From an uncultured Bacteroidota bacterium (GTDB lineage: Bacteria; Bacteroidota; Bacteroidia; Chitinophagales; Chitinophagaceae): DNA of 64,000 nucleotides. Location: positions 1-64,000 of the forward strand of contig CAIRYK010000087.1 of the NCBI GenBank assembly GCA_903882805.1. The letters are read 5' to 3'. Of this stretch, positions 28,845 through 36,725 are shown in pieces. Position 1 is the first letter of the stretch, and each line of letters opens with the position of its first letter. The notes beneath the pieces were generated by a model that did not search any database, had not been told where the DNA came from, and saw only the letters and a program-made list of their open reading frames with translations. The translations under genes were made by a program, and so were the position numbers.

Positions 28845-31613
28845 TTAATGCATTTTAAGCGAAAGTGTGAGATTGGGTGTAATACCAAGATAATTTACAT
28901 TCACCTCGGTAATTTCTGAGCCGGAAACATAAAACTGTTTGTACCAGATATTGGTGCGGTTGTAAGCATTGAAAAGCGAGAGTCCTAAATACCCGATTTC
29001 TTTTCCCTTATCGTTGTAAAAATGTCGGTTTACTGCTACATCAAGCCTATGATAGGAGGGCAGTCGCAAACTGTTTTGTGAGGTAACCGTGAAGTAGTCC
29101 TTTACTGTGCCATCCAGCAGGGTAACCTGATACGAACCACCGGGAGCAGTATATGGCCTACCGCTGGCAAATATCCAGGTAGCCGAATAGTCCCATTTAC
29201 CCAATTTATAAATGCCAACTATCTTAAATTCATTGGTCACATCTTGGTTAGCAGGCAAATAGCTCGCGCCATATACATCAAACTGATTGTATGCCTGGCC
29301 AAGTGTATAGCTCACCCACCCGGTCAGTTTGCCTGTTTTCTTTTGCGCCATAAGCTCTATGCCCCGAGTATAACCTTGCCCGGTAAAAAAATGCTCAGTA
29401 TAATTTTTGCTACCTAATACCGAACTGAAGCGCATGGAATATTGTGTGATGTCTGTTAACTGTTTATAGTACCCTTCGGCGCTGAACAGATAATCATTTA
29501 CGTCATAACTAAGACCGCCTATGTAATGTATAGCCTTACTAACAGGTACATTGGTTTTATCTGCTAATGTCCAAAACTCGCTACTGCCCGAAAGCACATC
29601 ATCACGGGTGATTTGATTGACAAACTGATAAAAATGCCCGTAGGCGCCCTTTGCGGTTAGCCCCGGCAACAACTTATAGCTGGCTGCAAACCGTGGTTCG
29701 AAATAATACTTACCTGTACCTTCAAAATAACTTGCCCTGATACCCGGCTTCAGTTCGGCCTTTTGCTTTAAAAACCGATAGCGGTTTTGCAAAAAAAGGC
29801 CGGCCATCGTACTATAATTTTGTCTGTCGAGGATGGTGGATGTATCATCTTGGCTGTAGGTATACTTGATGTCGTAGTAAGAAGCAAATGCGCCGAGAGT
29901 AAGTGTGTTGCCGCTGAACGTTTCCCAGTCAAATTGGGTTTTCAAACTTACATCTTTGAGGTTGTTATGCTCTATCACACCTGTTTTTACAGTGGTTTCT
30001 TCTGCTGTAACACTGTCTGTAGTTGTACGTTCATTTGTTCTGTTTCGGTCGCTGAAGAAATTAGAATAGCTGATTGCGGAACTACTTTTTAAGTGTTTAC
30101 CCCATTTTTTCATCCATTGCATACTCATGCCCCGGTTGTTAAAAGTGGTAAGGTCGGTCATATCATTAGCGCCGAAATTTCCACCACCCCCGCCCGGCGG
30201 AGCGCCGCCACCCCCTGGAGGGCTGCCAAAACTAAAACTCTGTACCTTATCTACTTTATCTGTACTATAAAAATAGCTGTATATAAACTCATTATTCTTG
30301 TTAGCCCTATAATTCACTTTTGTATTCAGGTCAAAGAAATATGCATTCGTTTCCGTGGTAGCTCCACCGGGTCCGGAGGCGCTTTCATCGCTATTAGTTC
30401 CGCTTACCTTATTAAATATCCAGTTGTATATGGGTCCTTTCCAGCTTCTGCGCAACGCAGCGGTTATAGATATTTTTTCGGACACCGGTATTTCGGTAAA
30501 TATGTTGCCGCTGAGCAAACTAATATCGGCGCCCAGATTAAACTTCTTTTTGTCGGCTTCCTTACCGGTAATTTCTGTAACACTTGATAGGCGCCCCCCA
30601 AATATAGCATCAAACCCACCCTTATATAGCTGCACATCCTTCATGGCATTTGCATTGAATGCACTAAAAAAACCGTAGAGGTGATCGACATGGTATATGA
30701 TATACCCATCATACAGCACAAGGTTCTGATCGGGCGTGCCGCCCCTTACATACAAACCCGATGAGGATTCGTTTGCAGCGCTTACTCCGGGCATCAGCTG
30801 CAAGCCGCGCATTACATCTTTTTCCCCTACATTTGGCAGTTCGGCAAGCTTGGCTGGCGTCATCTTTATAGCGCTGATATGCTCTTCTGAATTGAGGACT
30901 ATATCGGGTCGCTTGGCAATTACGCTCACTTCTTCAAGTTTGGTTTTTGTTGCCTGCTCCATTTCTATAACAAGATTACGGGTCTCTACGCCGGGATTCA
31001 GATAAGTATAAGATACCTTATACCCTACCTTTGATGTAGTAATTGTTATTGTGTCGTTGGTAACATTTGGAATAATGAAGTGTCCCTCGTTGCTTGTAGT
31101 ATATATTTCGGCGCTCCCCGGTAGCAACAGCGTTGCACCCGCCAATGGTTCACCGGTCTCGAAGTCTATAACCCTGCCTGATAGTATAAAATTCTTTTTG
31201 GTAGCTGCACCTGCGTATTTTACCTGAACCGGCGGCTGCTCAGAAACGGTGTCCTCGGCAAGTACTTTACCCGAACGACGTATGACAACGTTGCCAACGC
31301 TATCAATACTATACCTCAATCGCTGCTCTCGGGTGGAGATTTCTATAGCTCTTGATAATGGCGTATTAGAAAACCAGTAGTTGAGATAATGCCTTCGTGC
31401 GTAGAGCGTATCGTATGTTATGGAAACATTGAATTTACCTGCGAAATAACGATAGGCGCTGTCCAGAGTTTCCATTCTGAAGTGTTCGTCGCGCAAGAAT
31501 ATACTGTCCAATCTCGTCAACCTTTGAGGTAGACGTTTCTTTATGATTTGGGCAGATACATCGCAACACACAAACAGCGCCACACAAACAGGTGCTAACT
31601 TCCGCATAAACAT
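28845..31613 (-). CDS. TonB-dependent outer membrane receptor with STN domain
   Basis: 922 residues with signal peptide MRKLAPVCVALFVCCDVSAQ (the third residue is the alternative start Met). An STN-like module (~45-110, FAGKFNVSITYDTLYARR...TPLSRAIEI) is followed by a carboxypeptidase-regulatory beta-sandwich (~140-220). The plug has MRGLQLMPGVSAANESSSGLYVRGGTPDQNLVLYDG, and a 22-strand barrel ends in NLTLSLKMH. It takes up a ligand across the outer membrane using TonB/ExbBD energy. STN domains usually signal to an anti-sigma factor, but none is encoded here. Instead a LytS/LytR pair follows. A Gly/Pro-rich loop (GSPPGGGGAPPGGGGGNFG) lies in an extracellular segment. Substrate unknown. Confidence 0.9.
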   Translation of the reverse strand: MFMRKLAPVCVALFVCCDVSAQIIKKRLPQRLTRLDSIFLRDEHFRMETLDSAYRYFAGKFNVSITYDTLYARRHYLNYWFSNTPLSRAIEISTREQRLRYSIDSVGNVVIRRSGKVLAEDTVSEQPPVQVKYAGAATKKNFILSGRVIDFETGEPLAGATLLLPGSAEIYTTSNEGHFIIPNVTNDTITITTSKVGYKVSYTYLNPGVETRNLVIEMEQATKTKLEEVSVIAKRPDIVLNSEEHISAIKMTPAKLAELPNVGEKDVMRGLQLMPGVSAANESSSGLYVRGGTPDQNLVLYDGYIIYHVDHLYGFFSAFNANAMKDVQLYKGGFDAIFGGRLSSVTEITGKEADKKKFNLGADISLLSGNIFTEIPVSEKISITAALRRSWKGPIYNWIFNKVSGTNSDESASGPGGATTETNAYFFDLNTKVNYRANKNNEFIYSYFYSTDKVDKVQSFSFGSPPGGGGAPPGGGGGNFGANDMTDLTTFNNRGMSMQWMKKWGKHLKSSSAISYSNFFSDRNRTNERTTTDSVTAEETTVKTGVIEHNNLKDVSLKTQFDWETFSGNTLTLGAFASYYDIKYTYSQDDTSTILDRQNYSTMAGLFLQNRYRFLKQKAELKPGIRASYFEGTGKYYFEPRFAASYKLLPGLTAKGAYGHFYQFVNQITRDDVLSGSSEFWTLADKTNVPVSKAIHYIGGLSYDVNDYLFSAEGYYKQLTDITQYSMRFSSVLGSKNYTEHFFTGQGYTRGIELMAQKKTGKLTGWVSYTLGQAYNQFDVYGASYLPANQDVTNEFKIVGIYKLGKWDYSATWIFASGRPYTAPGGSYQVTLLDGTVKDYFTVTSQNSLRLPSYHRLDVAVNRHFYNDKGKEIGYLGLSLFNAYNRTNIWYKQFYVSGSEITEVNVNYLGITPNLTLSLKMH

Positions 31614-32242
31614 TTCCTATTAGGGATGCAATTTATCGGCATCTAGCATCTCTCCGGAGGATGTATAGACGTACAGGCAAAATGTTGCGATGAAAACGCA
31701 TTGTAGTCAAAAAAGCTACGTCTTTTGTATAGCCAACGGATATTCAGTTGTACTTCATGCAAAATGACTGACACTACGTTTGGGTATAAAATGCAATAGA
31801 GATTACTGGTAGCGCTTTGCTGGGAGAAGCCCGGCAACCCTGAAAAAGGATGAATGTGAGGCTATGCAGGATGTGTATATTACAATAGCACATTCGGCTC
31901 CTACTCCGTATTACCTCATTTTCAATATTCCTGGAGGTTTCACCTCAGGCTACGCACATTAAGCCCTATAAGGCTATGCATATCCACCAATCAAATTGAA
32001 TGACAAACAGTCGCTAATAGATTGCCCGTTCTTCAATTACAAACGGCATTACATTCTATACCTATGGCATTGGCGTGGGGTGCGGCGTTTATGGCTATAA
32101 AAATTTGATGCATATGGCATCATTACTATGGGGTTGTAGTACGCTGGTATTGTTTTGGGGTCTTTCGAGATGCGGAACGGGCTAACGAACTGGGGGAATT
32201 CAACCTACATTGATAGGAGACTACTCCGCTCGTACGATCTGT
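31614..32242. other. Intergenic region between the TonB operon and the Mu-like module
   Basis: About 630 bases. It holds the second copy of the repeat seen at 26130 (31833-31905), followed by hairpin repeats with GGAGGTTTCACCTC near 31933 and AAGCCCTATAAGGCT near 31961. No credible gene. No promoter element was found for the TonB operon. Confidence 0.5.
31833..31990 (+). repeat. Dispersed intergenic repeat (copy 2) with hairpin units
   Basis: CAACCCTGAAAAAGGATG, GTGAGGCTATGCAGGA and TATATTACAATAGCAC parallel the copy at 26130-26225. The following hairpins, with GCTACGCACATTAAGCCC and GGCTATGCATAT, resemble the units near 49715-49892. Confidence 0.6.
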
Positions 32243-32296
32243 AAAAAACTGCCTGACAGCTACAACCTGTATCAACAGTTGCAACAGGCAGGCAGT
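32243..32296 (-). terminator. Terminator of the Mu-like early operon
   Basis: Arms ACTGCCTG (32248-32255) and CAGGCAGT (32289-32296) enclose a smaller inner stem. On the minus strand this is followed by TTTTTT (A's at 32243-32248). It lies just after the last small gene of the operon and marks its end. Confidence 0.75.
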
Positions 32297-32318
32297 ATGT
32301 AGGGGTATAAATAGTGGC

Positions 32319-32507
32319 TTAAAGGAAAAAGGAGAGTAGTTTTCGGAAAAAATCGGGTTTCACTGGGGCTGGTCGCTTTTTTGTGTTGGCAACAGATATA
32401 AAGTTTACAAGCAGCTCGTGCTTGTGCTGCCTCCGCGTGGTTCTGTATGGCGATTTGCCTTTTTGCGTATTATCTTTTACCGGCGATAGATGAGTTGATG
32501 AGGGCAT
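32319..32507 (-). CDS. Small basic protein at the end of the Mu-like operon
   Basis: 62 residues, not recognised. Lys/Arg/His-rich (KGKSPYRTTRRQHKHELL). The ATG lies three bases after the stop of the Gam-like gene and the frame ends just before the operon terminator, which supports a real co-translated gene. No motif. A DNA- or RNA-binding role is only suggested by charge. Confidence 0.45.
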   Translation of the reverse strand: MPSSTHLSPVKDNTQKGKSPYRTTRRQHKHELLVNFISVANTKKRPAPVKPDFFRKLLSFFL

Positions 32508-32510
32508 ATT

Positions 32511-33023
32511 TTATGCAGCTTTTTTCGTTTCTATAAAAAAAAGTTCGTCTTGCACCACTTGTAGGCCTATTTCGCGCAGTTTTGGCGCTACTTTTTCTTT
32601 GTGCCTATCGGCAAGTAGCTGGTCTTTTGCTGGCTCTATAGTGGTGCGCACATAATCGGGCAATTTTGTTTTCAGTTGTATCAATATGTTATTCCAGTCG
32701 GCTCCTTTCACAGGTTTCAGTCGGGGCGTACCCAACCTGAAACCTGTCATGCCATGTAGCGCGCCTATAGTGCGCCGCTTGCCAAACAACTGCTCTTTGT
32801 TGTTGAGACAGTAGGCGTGAGCGGTATCGAAAGCAGCATTCTTTATTTGCGACAGGCACAGCATCTCATCTTCATATTTATCCATTACTTCTTTCAAATC
32901 TGTATCGCGACACTGGCACAGCTCGGCTTCGCGGCGCTCGGCAACTGCATAGCGCGCCATCGCCTCCTCAAACTGGCGTTGCGATACATAAATGGTTTGT
33001 TTCATAGGGTTTCTTGTTTTCAT
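32511..33023 (-). CDS. gam: Host-nuclease inhibitor Gam family protein
   Basis: 170 residues. Mu Gam is a Ku-like DNA-end-binding protein that shields phage DNA from exonucleases. Family-like features are the long N-terminal helix (RQFEEAMARYAVAERREAELCQ), KRRTIGALHGMTGFRLGTPRLKP (the FRxGTPxLK signature) and a C-terminal segment KVAPKLREIGLQVVQDELFFIETK. Met7 is an alternative start. It belongs to the minus-strand operon that begins with the MuB-like ATPase. Cytoplasmic. Confidence 0.8.
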   Translation of the reverse strand: MKTRNPMKQTIYVSQRQFEEAMARYAVAERREAELCQCRDTDLKEVMDKYEDEMLCLSQIKNAAFDTAHAYCLNNKEQLFGKRRTIGALHGMTGFRLGTPRLKPVKGADWNNILIQLKTKLPDYVRTTIEPAKDQLLADRHKEKVAPKLREIGLQVVQDELFFIETKKAA

Positions 33024-33162
33024 ACAGACGGGGTTTTTAGGTTTATGGTTTGTAAAGCAGTTGTTATTACCGATTTATTAACGAAAGGCTAATAATATCA
33101 GGGTAAAAAAGCGGCAGGTTATAGGGCTTGGTTAATAATATTTATTTATGCTTATCCTTCTA

Positions 33163-33480
33163 TCAGGCTGCCAGCAGGCTTATTTTTTGCAACATGCTAT
33201 TTACTATCAGGCTGGCGTACTTATCGCGGCTAATATCCATCAGGTTCCATAGTTGGTAAAAAGCCGTTGCCTCAGTTCCGCTCAGGTTGAGCAAGTATTT
33301 TTCCTGATCGCGTTTTAGTAGAGTGGTTAGTTTGGCGCGCAGCTCCAGCAGATATTCGCGCAGCAATAATTGATGGTCGTTGGCAGGTGCAAATTCCTCG
33401 GCCATTTCTTCGCATATTTCTTTGAGGGCCTCTATGCGCTGCCGACTCAGGTTTACTCTTACTCCTCTTTTCCAAGCCAT
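33163..33480 (-). CDS. Hypothetical protein of the Mu-like early operon
   Basis: 105 residues, mostly helical (SRQRIEALKEICEEMAEEF, LREYLLELRAKLTTLLKRD), with no recognised domain. Its ATG overlaps the 3' end of the DnaA-domain gene by 22 bases, so it is translationally coupled. No transmembrane segment or signal peptide. It could be a structural accessory of replication or transposition, but this is only context. Confidence 0.65.
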   Translation of the reverse strand: MAWKRGVRVNLSRQRIEALKEICEEMAEEFAPANDHQLLLREYLLELRAKLTTLLKRDQEKYLLNLSGTEATAFYQLWNLMDISRDKYASLIVNSMLQKISLLAA

Positions 33481-33890
33481 TGGTTGATGCTTTTGAGTAC
33501 TACGTTATATTTTCGGGTAAATTCGGCGTCTTTGGTATAAATCAGGTTATGAGCACGGGATATGCCATTGATCACAGAAGTATGATCTTGCCCGTATATA
33601 GCCGCTATTTGCGTAAGCGTAAACGACGGATAGTACATGCGCAAGAAAAAAGCGCCTATATGCCGCAACTCGGCAATATTGTGCAGGCGGGTTTTGAGCG
33701 TGTAGCACTGCGGATTCATGCCCAGCGCATGGGCTATTACGTTCAGCATTTGCAGCGGCGTTTTTGCCGACTGTCCGGGAGGGTACACCATGAGCGTAAC
33801 ATCCATACCGGTTTCGTTTTTTATGCGTTGCTGCGCACTGCGCACAATAGTGCGGGCTGTATTGATTTGTTGGGCGGGAGCGTAATTCAT
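33459..33890 (-). CDS. DnaA C-terminal (domain IV)-like DNA-binding protein
   Basis: 143 residues. Residues ~75-140 match the Bac_DnaA_C helix-turn-helix that reads DnaA boxes: RHIGAFFLRMYYPSFTLTQIAAIYGQDHTSVINGISRAHNLI, where GxDHTSV is the DnaA signature loop. The AAA+ and oligomerisation domains of DnaA are absent, so it is a stand-alone origin/box reader, not an initiator ATPase. Such genes recur in Bacteroidota Mu-like phages. It may guide replication or regulate promoters with DnaA boxes. Confidence 0.8.
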   Translation of the reverse strand: MNYAPAQQINTARTIVRSAQQRIKNETGMDVTLMVYPPGQSAKTPLQMLNVIAHALGMNPQCYTLKTRLHNIAELRHIGAFFLRMYYPSFTLTQIAAIYGQDHTSVINGISRAHNLIYTKDAEFTRKYNVVLKSINQWLGKEE

Positions 33891-33960
33891 ATAGCTGTTT
33901 TTATTTTTTTGCGAAATAGTTGATAGCGGTTTATAGGTAAGCCTGTTTTATGGCATAGCG

Positions 33961-34812
33961 TCAGGCTGCTATTTTGTAGTGCGCTGCCTGGTTTATGAGG
34001 CGCGTAGCAAGGTGCAGGTTGTTGTTGCATTCGTCTTTTATAGCGGCAATCAAATCTTCGTCGGTTAGGTTGTTTGCGCGGCACACAAGGTCTACATCGT
34101 GCGGGCCCAGACTGCCCAACGATATGAAGCGGCGGCCTATACTTTTGTATATCTCGTCGTAGCCTATGCGTTTTTCGTTTACGCCGTCCAGTATGCGGGT
34201 GCGCAGTCGATCGTCGCCCATTATTACTATACCGGCGCAGCCTGCCACGCTGTTGGCCAGTATCACTGCCTGATGCAGTACGCGGTCTTTCAGTTTGTGC
34301 GCATCGTCAAGTATAAAGAGCGGCTCATCGCGCTCGCGAATAAAATCGGCAAACTGCTGCATCATCTCCGGCACGGTACCCTTGGCTTTCTGTCCGGCGC
34401 TGTGGAGCAGGGCGGCCATAAACGATTTGCGGTTGTAGTATTCGTTGCCCGCTATATAAAAAGTGTCGGCGTTTTCGCGGGTATAGTGGTGGGCGGTGAA
34501 GGTTTTGCCCAGTCCCGTGGCTATGGCTATGCCGTAGGTCATGCGGTAGTGTTGTGCGTCGGCGCATAGTATGCGCAGCAGCAGGTAGGCGCCGGTGTCG
34601 GCGGGTTTCCATTCGGTGTCTACACATCCTACCTGGTGTGCAATATGTATCCACAGTTCGTCGCTCAGCGATTCGCAATTGTTGTTGCGCAATAGCGATA
34701 GCGTAGATACGCTGACGCCATATAGCGAAGCCGCAGCCTGCGCAGGTGTGTCGAAATTGTTTACGTAGCGCAGCAGCGCTGCTCTTGCTTTTGTTTTCTG
34801 CTCGTTTGTCAT
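33961..34812 (-). CDS. MuB-like AAA+ ATPase of a transposable prophage
   Basis: 283 residues. The N-terminal ~65 residues form a lambda-repressor-like HTH (DTPAQAAASLYGVSVSTLSLLRNNN) as in MuB. The ATPase follows, with a degenerate Walker A (GIAIATGLGKTFTA, Ile in place of the usual first Gly/Ala), Walker B LFILDDAHKL and sensor-like GIVIMGDDRLRTRI. MuB delivers target DNA to the MuA transposase. No transposase gene is found next to it. First gene of the early operon, with its promoter at 34942-34974. Confidence 0.8.
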   Translation of the reverse strand: MTNEQKTKARAALLRYVNNFDTPAQAAASLYGVSVSTLSLLRNNNCESLSDELWIHIAHQVGCVDTEWKPADTGAYLLLRILCADAQHYRMTYGIAIATGLGKTFTAHHYTRENADTFYIAGNEYYNRKSFMAALLHSAGQKAKGTVPEMMQQFADFIRERDEPLFILDDAHKLKDRVLHQAVILANSVAGCAGIVIMGDDRLRTRILDGVNEKRIGYDEIYKSIGRRFISLGSLGPHDVDLVCRANNLTDEDLIAAIKDECNNNLHLATRLINQAAHYKIAA

Positions 34813-34941
34813 AGCGGTAGTTTTATTGGTTTTTGATAGCGATGGTTTATACAGTAATGTTCTGATGACATTCAGACAATTTTATTGACATTTATTGCGG
34901 GTGTTTTGTATTTTTGTTGTGCTTTAATGCCAATAACACCA

Positions 34942-34974
34942 CAAAGATATTCCATAATTTTGGACAATTCCAAA
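34942..34974 (-). promoter_or_regulatory. Early promoter of the Mu-like operon
   Basis: The minus strand has -33 TTTG (34974-34971), 21 bases, then the -7 element TATCTTTG (34949-34942). The operator inverted repeat fills the space between them. The leader is about 130 bases. Confidence 0.6.
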
Positions 34975-34985
34975 TTTTATGGAAA
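34949..34985. promoter_or_regulatory. Operator-like inverted repeat of the Mu-like repressor
   Basis: Imperfect inverted repeat: ATTCCATAATTTTGGA (34949-34964) and TCCAAATTTTATGGAAT (34969-34985). It covers the early promoter and ends 20 bases before the repressor ATG, as expected for a repressor that blocks early genes and tunes its own. Confidence 0.65.
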
Positions 34986-34993
34986 TATTCTTA

Positions 34994-35001
34994 TAAATTT
35001 G
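34994..35001 (+). promoter_or_regulatory. -7 promoter element of the repressor (leaderless)
   Basis: TAAATTTG, a perfect TAnnTTTG, only four bases before the ATG at 35006. The transcript would start at or within a few bases of the ATG. No good -33 element is visible; that area is the operator. Confidence 0.5.
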
Positions 35002-35005
35002 CACC

Positions 35006-35812
35006 ATGTACTTAGCGAGCAACTTAAAGTTTTTGCGGAAAAAAACGGGCAAAACCCAGGATGGGCTTAGCTCTGAATTGAAAATAGGCCGTACCACCAT
35101 AGCCAATTACGAAGCCGGCATCAGCGAACCAAATGTGGAGACGTTATTGCTTTTTGCCAATTTTTATGGAATAAAGCTGGACAGCCTTTTGTCAACAAAT
35201 ATGGAAGAGGCGCACAAGCTGGGCAAAAATCTGCCTGCGCCGGTGGCGGCCACCGCGCCGGGCGGCGGCTACAATGGCCTGCCCCGTATTATAACTGTAG
35301 ACAGTAAGGGCAACGACAACATACTGTATGTGCCGGTAAAGGCGCGCGCGGGCTACTTGTCGGGCTATGGCGATGTGGAATTTATGGAGAGCTTGCCCAG
35401 CTTCCGGTTGCCGGGCCTGAACAATGCCACCTACCGGATGTTTGAAGTAGACGGCCCCTCTATGGCGCCCAATGTGCTGCACGGCGACCGCATAATAGGC
35501 GAATGGATAGACGACCTGGAAAAAATACGCGACAACCGGGTGTATGTGGTGGTGCACAAGGGCGGCGTAGCGGTGAAGCGGGTGCTGAACCGACTGAAAG
35601 AACGGGGTAAGCTATACCTGAAATCGGACACGATAGCCCACAGGCACGAGTTTCCGATTGTGGAAATAGACCCCGAAGATGTAGCCGAGGTATGGTATGG
35701 CCGAATGAAAATAAGCAGCGACTTCAGCGAACCGGCCGAAGTATATCATCGCCTTGCCGACCTGGAGACCGATGTTATGGAAATGAAAAGAATGTTTACG
35801 GATAAGAAATAG
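35006..35812 (+). CDS. XRE-S24 (LexA/CI-like) phage repressor
   Basis: 268 residues. The N-terminal HTH (~5-60) reads LKFLRKKTGKTQDGLSSELKIGRTTIANYEAGISEP. A linker follows and then a S24/LexA-type peptidase fold (~110-240) with the catalytic Ser in VDGPSMAPNVLHGD and the Lys in GGVAVKRVL. There is no clear Ala-Gly cleavage pair, so self-cleavage is uncertain. The C-terminus is helical. It is divergent from the MuB-like operon and almost certainly its repressor, acting through the operator at 34949-34985. Confidence 0.88.
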   Translation: MYLASNLKFLRKKTGKTQDGLSSELKIGRTTIANYEAGISEPNVETLLLFANFYGIKLDSLLSTNMEEAHKLGKNLPAPVAATAPGGGYNGLPRIITVDSKGNDNILYVPVKARAGYLSGYGDVEFMESLPSFRLPGLNNATYRMFEVDGPSMAPNVLHGDRIIGEWIDDLEKIRDNRVYVVVHKGGVAVKRVLNRLKERGKLYLKSDTIAHRHEFPIVEIDPEDVAEVWYGRMKISSDFSEPAEVYHRLADLETDVMEMKRMFTDKK

Positions 35813-35951
35813 GCTTTTGCGCGGCGGGTGGAAGGGCTAAAGACGCACCTATTTATTCACTTTATGTGCACAACCCACGCCATAAGCGCCCGGCCGACTA
35901 CATAACCCAATTTTATGCCCTACATTTAGCGCGTTAAAGCATCAGCGCTAC

Positions 35952-36188
35952 ATGAGCATTCTGAGTGATTTTTTCGACAGGCGTTTAATATTAAACGGGT
36001 TGGTATTTGCCCTGCCTGTGAGCGCGCTTATTTTGTGGCGCGCCACCTATACCGAGAATATTGCTTATTTCAGCGCAGAGGGCGCATATTTGTTTGCAGC
36101 ATTTGTGGGCATATTTTTTATGCTGTATGTGCTGCTGTTTTTTATACTGTTTTTGCTGAGCCGCGGCGAGCAGAAACACGACGACTAA
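35952..36188 (+). CDS. Small two-helix membrane protein
   Basis: 78 residues, not recognised. Two hydrophobic helices (~13-30 and ~45-68: AYLFAAFVGIFFMLYVLLFFILFLL) and a charged C-terminus. It overlaps the convergent acetyltransferase gene by four bases. An imperfect TACATTTA box lies about 35 bases upstream of the start. Confidence 0.5.
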   Translation: MSILSDFFDRRLILNGLVFALPVSALILWRATYTENIAYFSAEGAYLFAAFVGIFFMLYVLLFFILFLLSRGEQKHDD

Positions 36189-36472
36189 CGTCCGCCGGTA
36201 GGGTCTACCAGATCGTTGTATTCGGGATGTTTTTGCAGGTATGCCGTTACGTAAGGGCAATACACCACAATCTTCTGGCCTTGCTGCCGCACATAGTCGA
36301 GCACATATTTTACCAGCTCAGCGCCTACGCCCTTGCCTCTGTGCGCCGCCGGAGTAACGGTGTGCATCAACACCATGCTACCCTTCAGCCATCTATACTC
36401 AACGGTAGCTATTTCGCCGTCGGGCAGGTGTGCTTCAAACTTAAAGTTTCTTTTGTTGTTTACTATTTCCAT
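36185..36472 (-). CDS. Small GNAT-like acetyltransferase (YidJ/Gtt1-type)
   Basis: 95 residues from MEIVNNKRNFKFEAHL. The fold is the minimal GNAT seen in the NATD1/YjdJ family: EYRWLKGSMVLMHTVTPAAHRGKGVGAELVKYVLDYVRQQG, with the acetyl-CoA loop RGKGVG, then KIVVYCPYVTAYLQKHPEY. The substrate is unknown. The promoter element at 36493-36500 excludes the longer 110-residue frame. Confidence 0.8.
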   Translation of the reverse strand: MEIVNNKRNFKFEAHLPDGEIATVEYRWLKGSMVLMHTVTPAAHRGKGVGAELVKYVLDYVRQQGQKIVVYCPYVTAYLQKHPEYNDLVDPTGGR

Positions 36473-36492
36473 ATACTGCGCTTTGCGGCGCG

Positions 36493-36500
36493 CAAAACTA
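36493..36500 (-). promoter_or_regulatory. -7 promoter element of the small GNAT gene
   Basis: The minus strand reads TAGTTTTG 20 bases before the ATG at 36472 and lies inside the longer open frame, so it decides the start. Confidence 0.55.
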
Positions 36501-36532
36501 AGGAATAGTTGTCTCAACCTTGATTTTTGCTG

Positions 36533-36690
36533 ATTGGTGTCTGTCTGCGACTCCGCCGAAGGGTGGTACCGTTGCGGGGCGACTCCGTTAGGAGTCTAAG
36601 GTTTGTAGCAAATTATGCATTGAATTGCGTTGCGTCCCATAGGGCCGCTACCTGCAAAATGCTCATGATTTGTCTGAACGGTTTGTTTTC
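36533..36690 (-). repeat. Dispersed intergenic repeat, family A (inverted copy)
   Basis: Reverse complement of the units at 47210-47345 and 50125-50260: GGCGACTCCGTTAGGAGTC, AAGGTTTGTAGC, AATTGCGTTGCG, GGGCCGCTACCTGCAAAATG. Non-coding, in the gap between two minus-strand genes. Confidence 0.8.
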
Positions 36691-36725
36691 ATGGTTGCAT
36701 GCCCATAGCAGCCATTGTGCGAAAA

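Noticed and set aside
31643-31837. 64-codon minus-strand open frame upstream of the TonB operon
   Set aside because: No promoter, no motif, and it overlaps the intergenic repeat.
33887-34084. 65-codon open frame overlapping the MuB-like gene
   Set aside because: Most of it lies in another frame of the ATPase gene with Arg/Gln-rich shadow composition.
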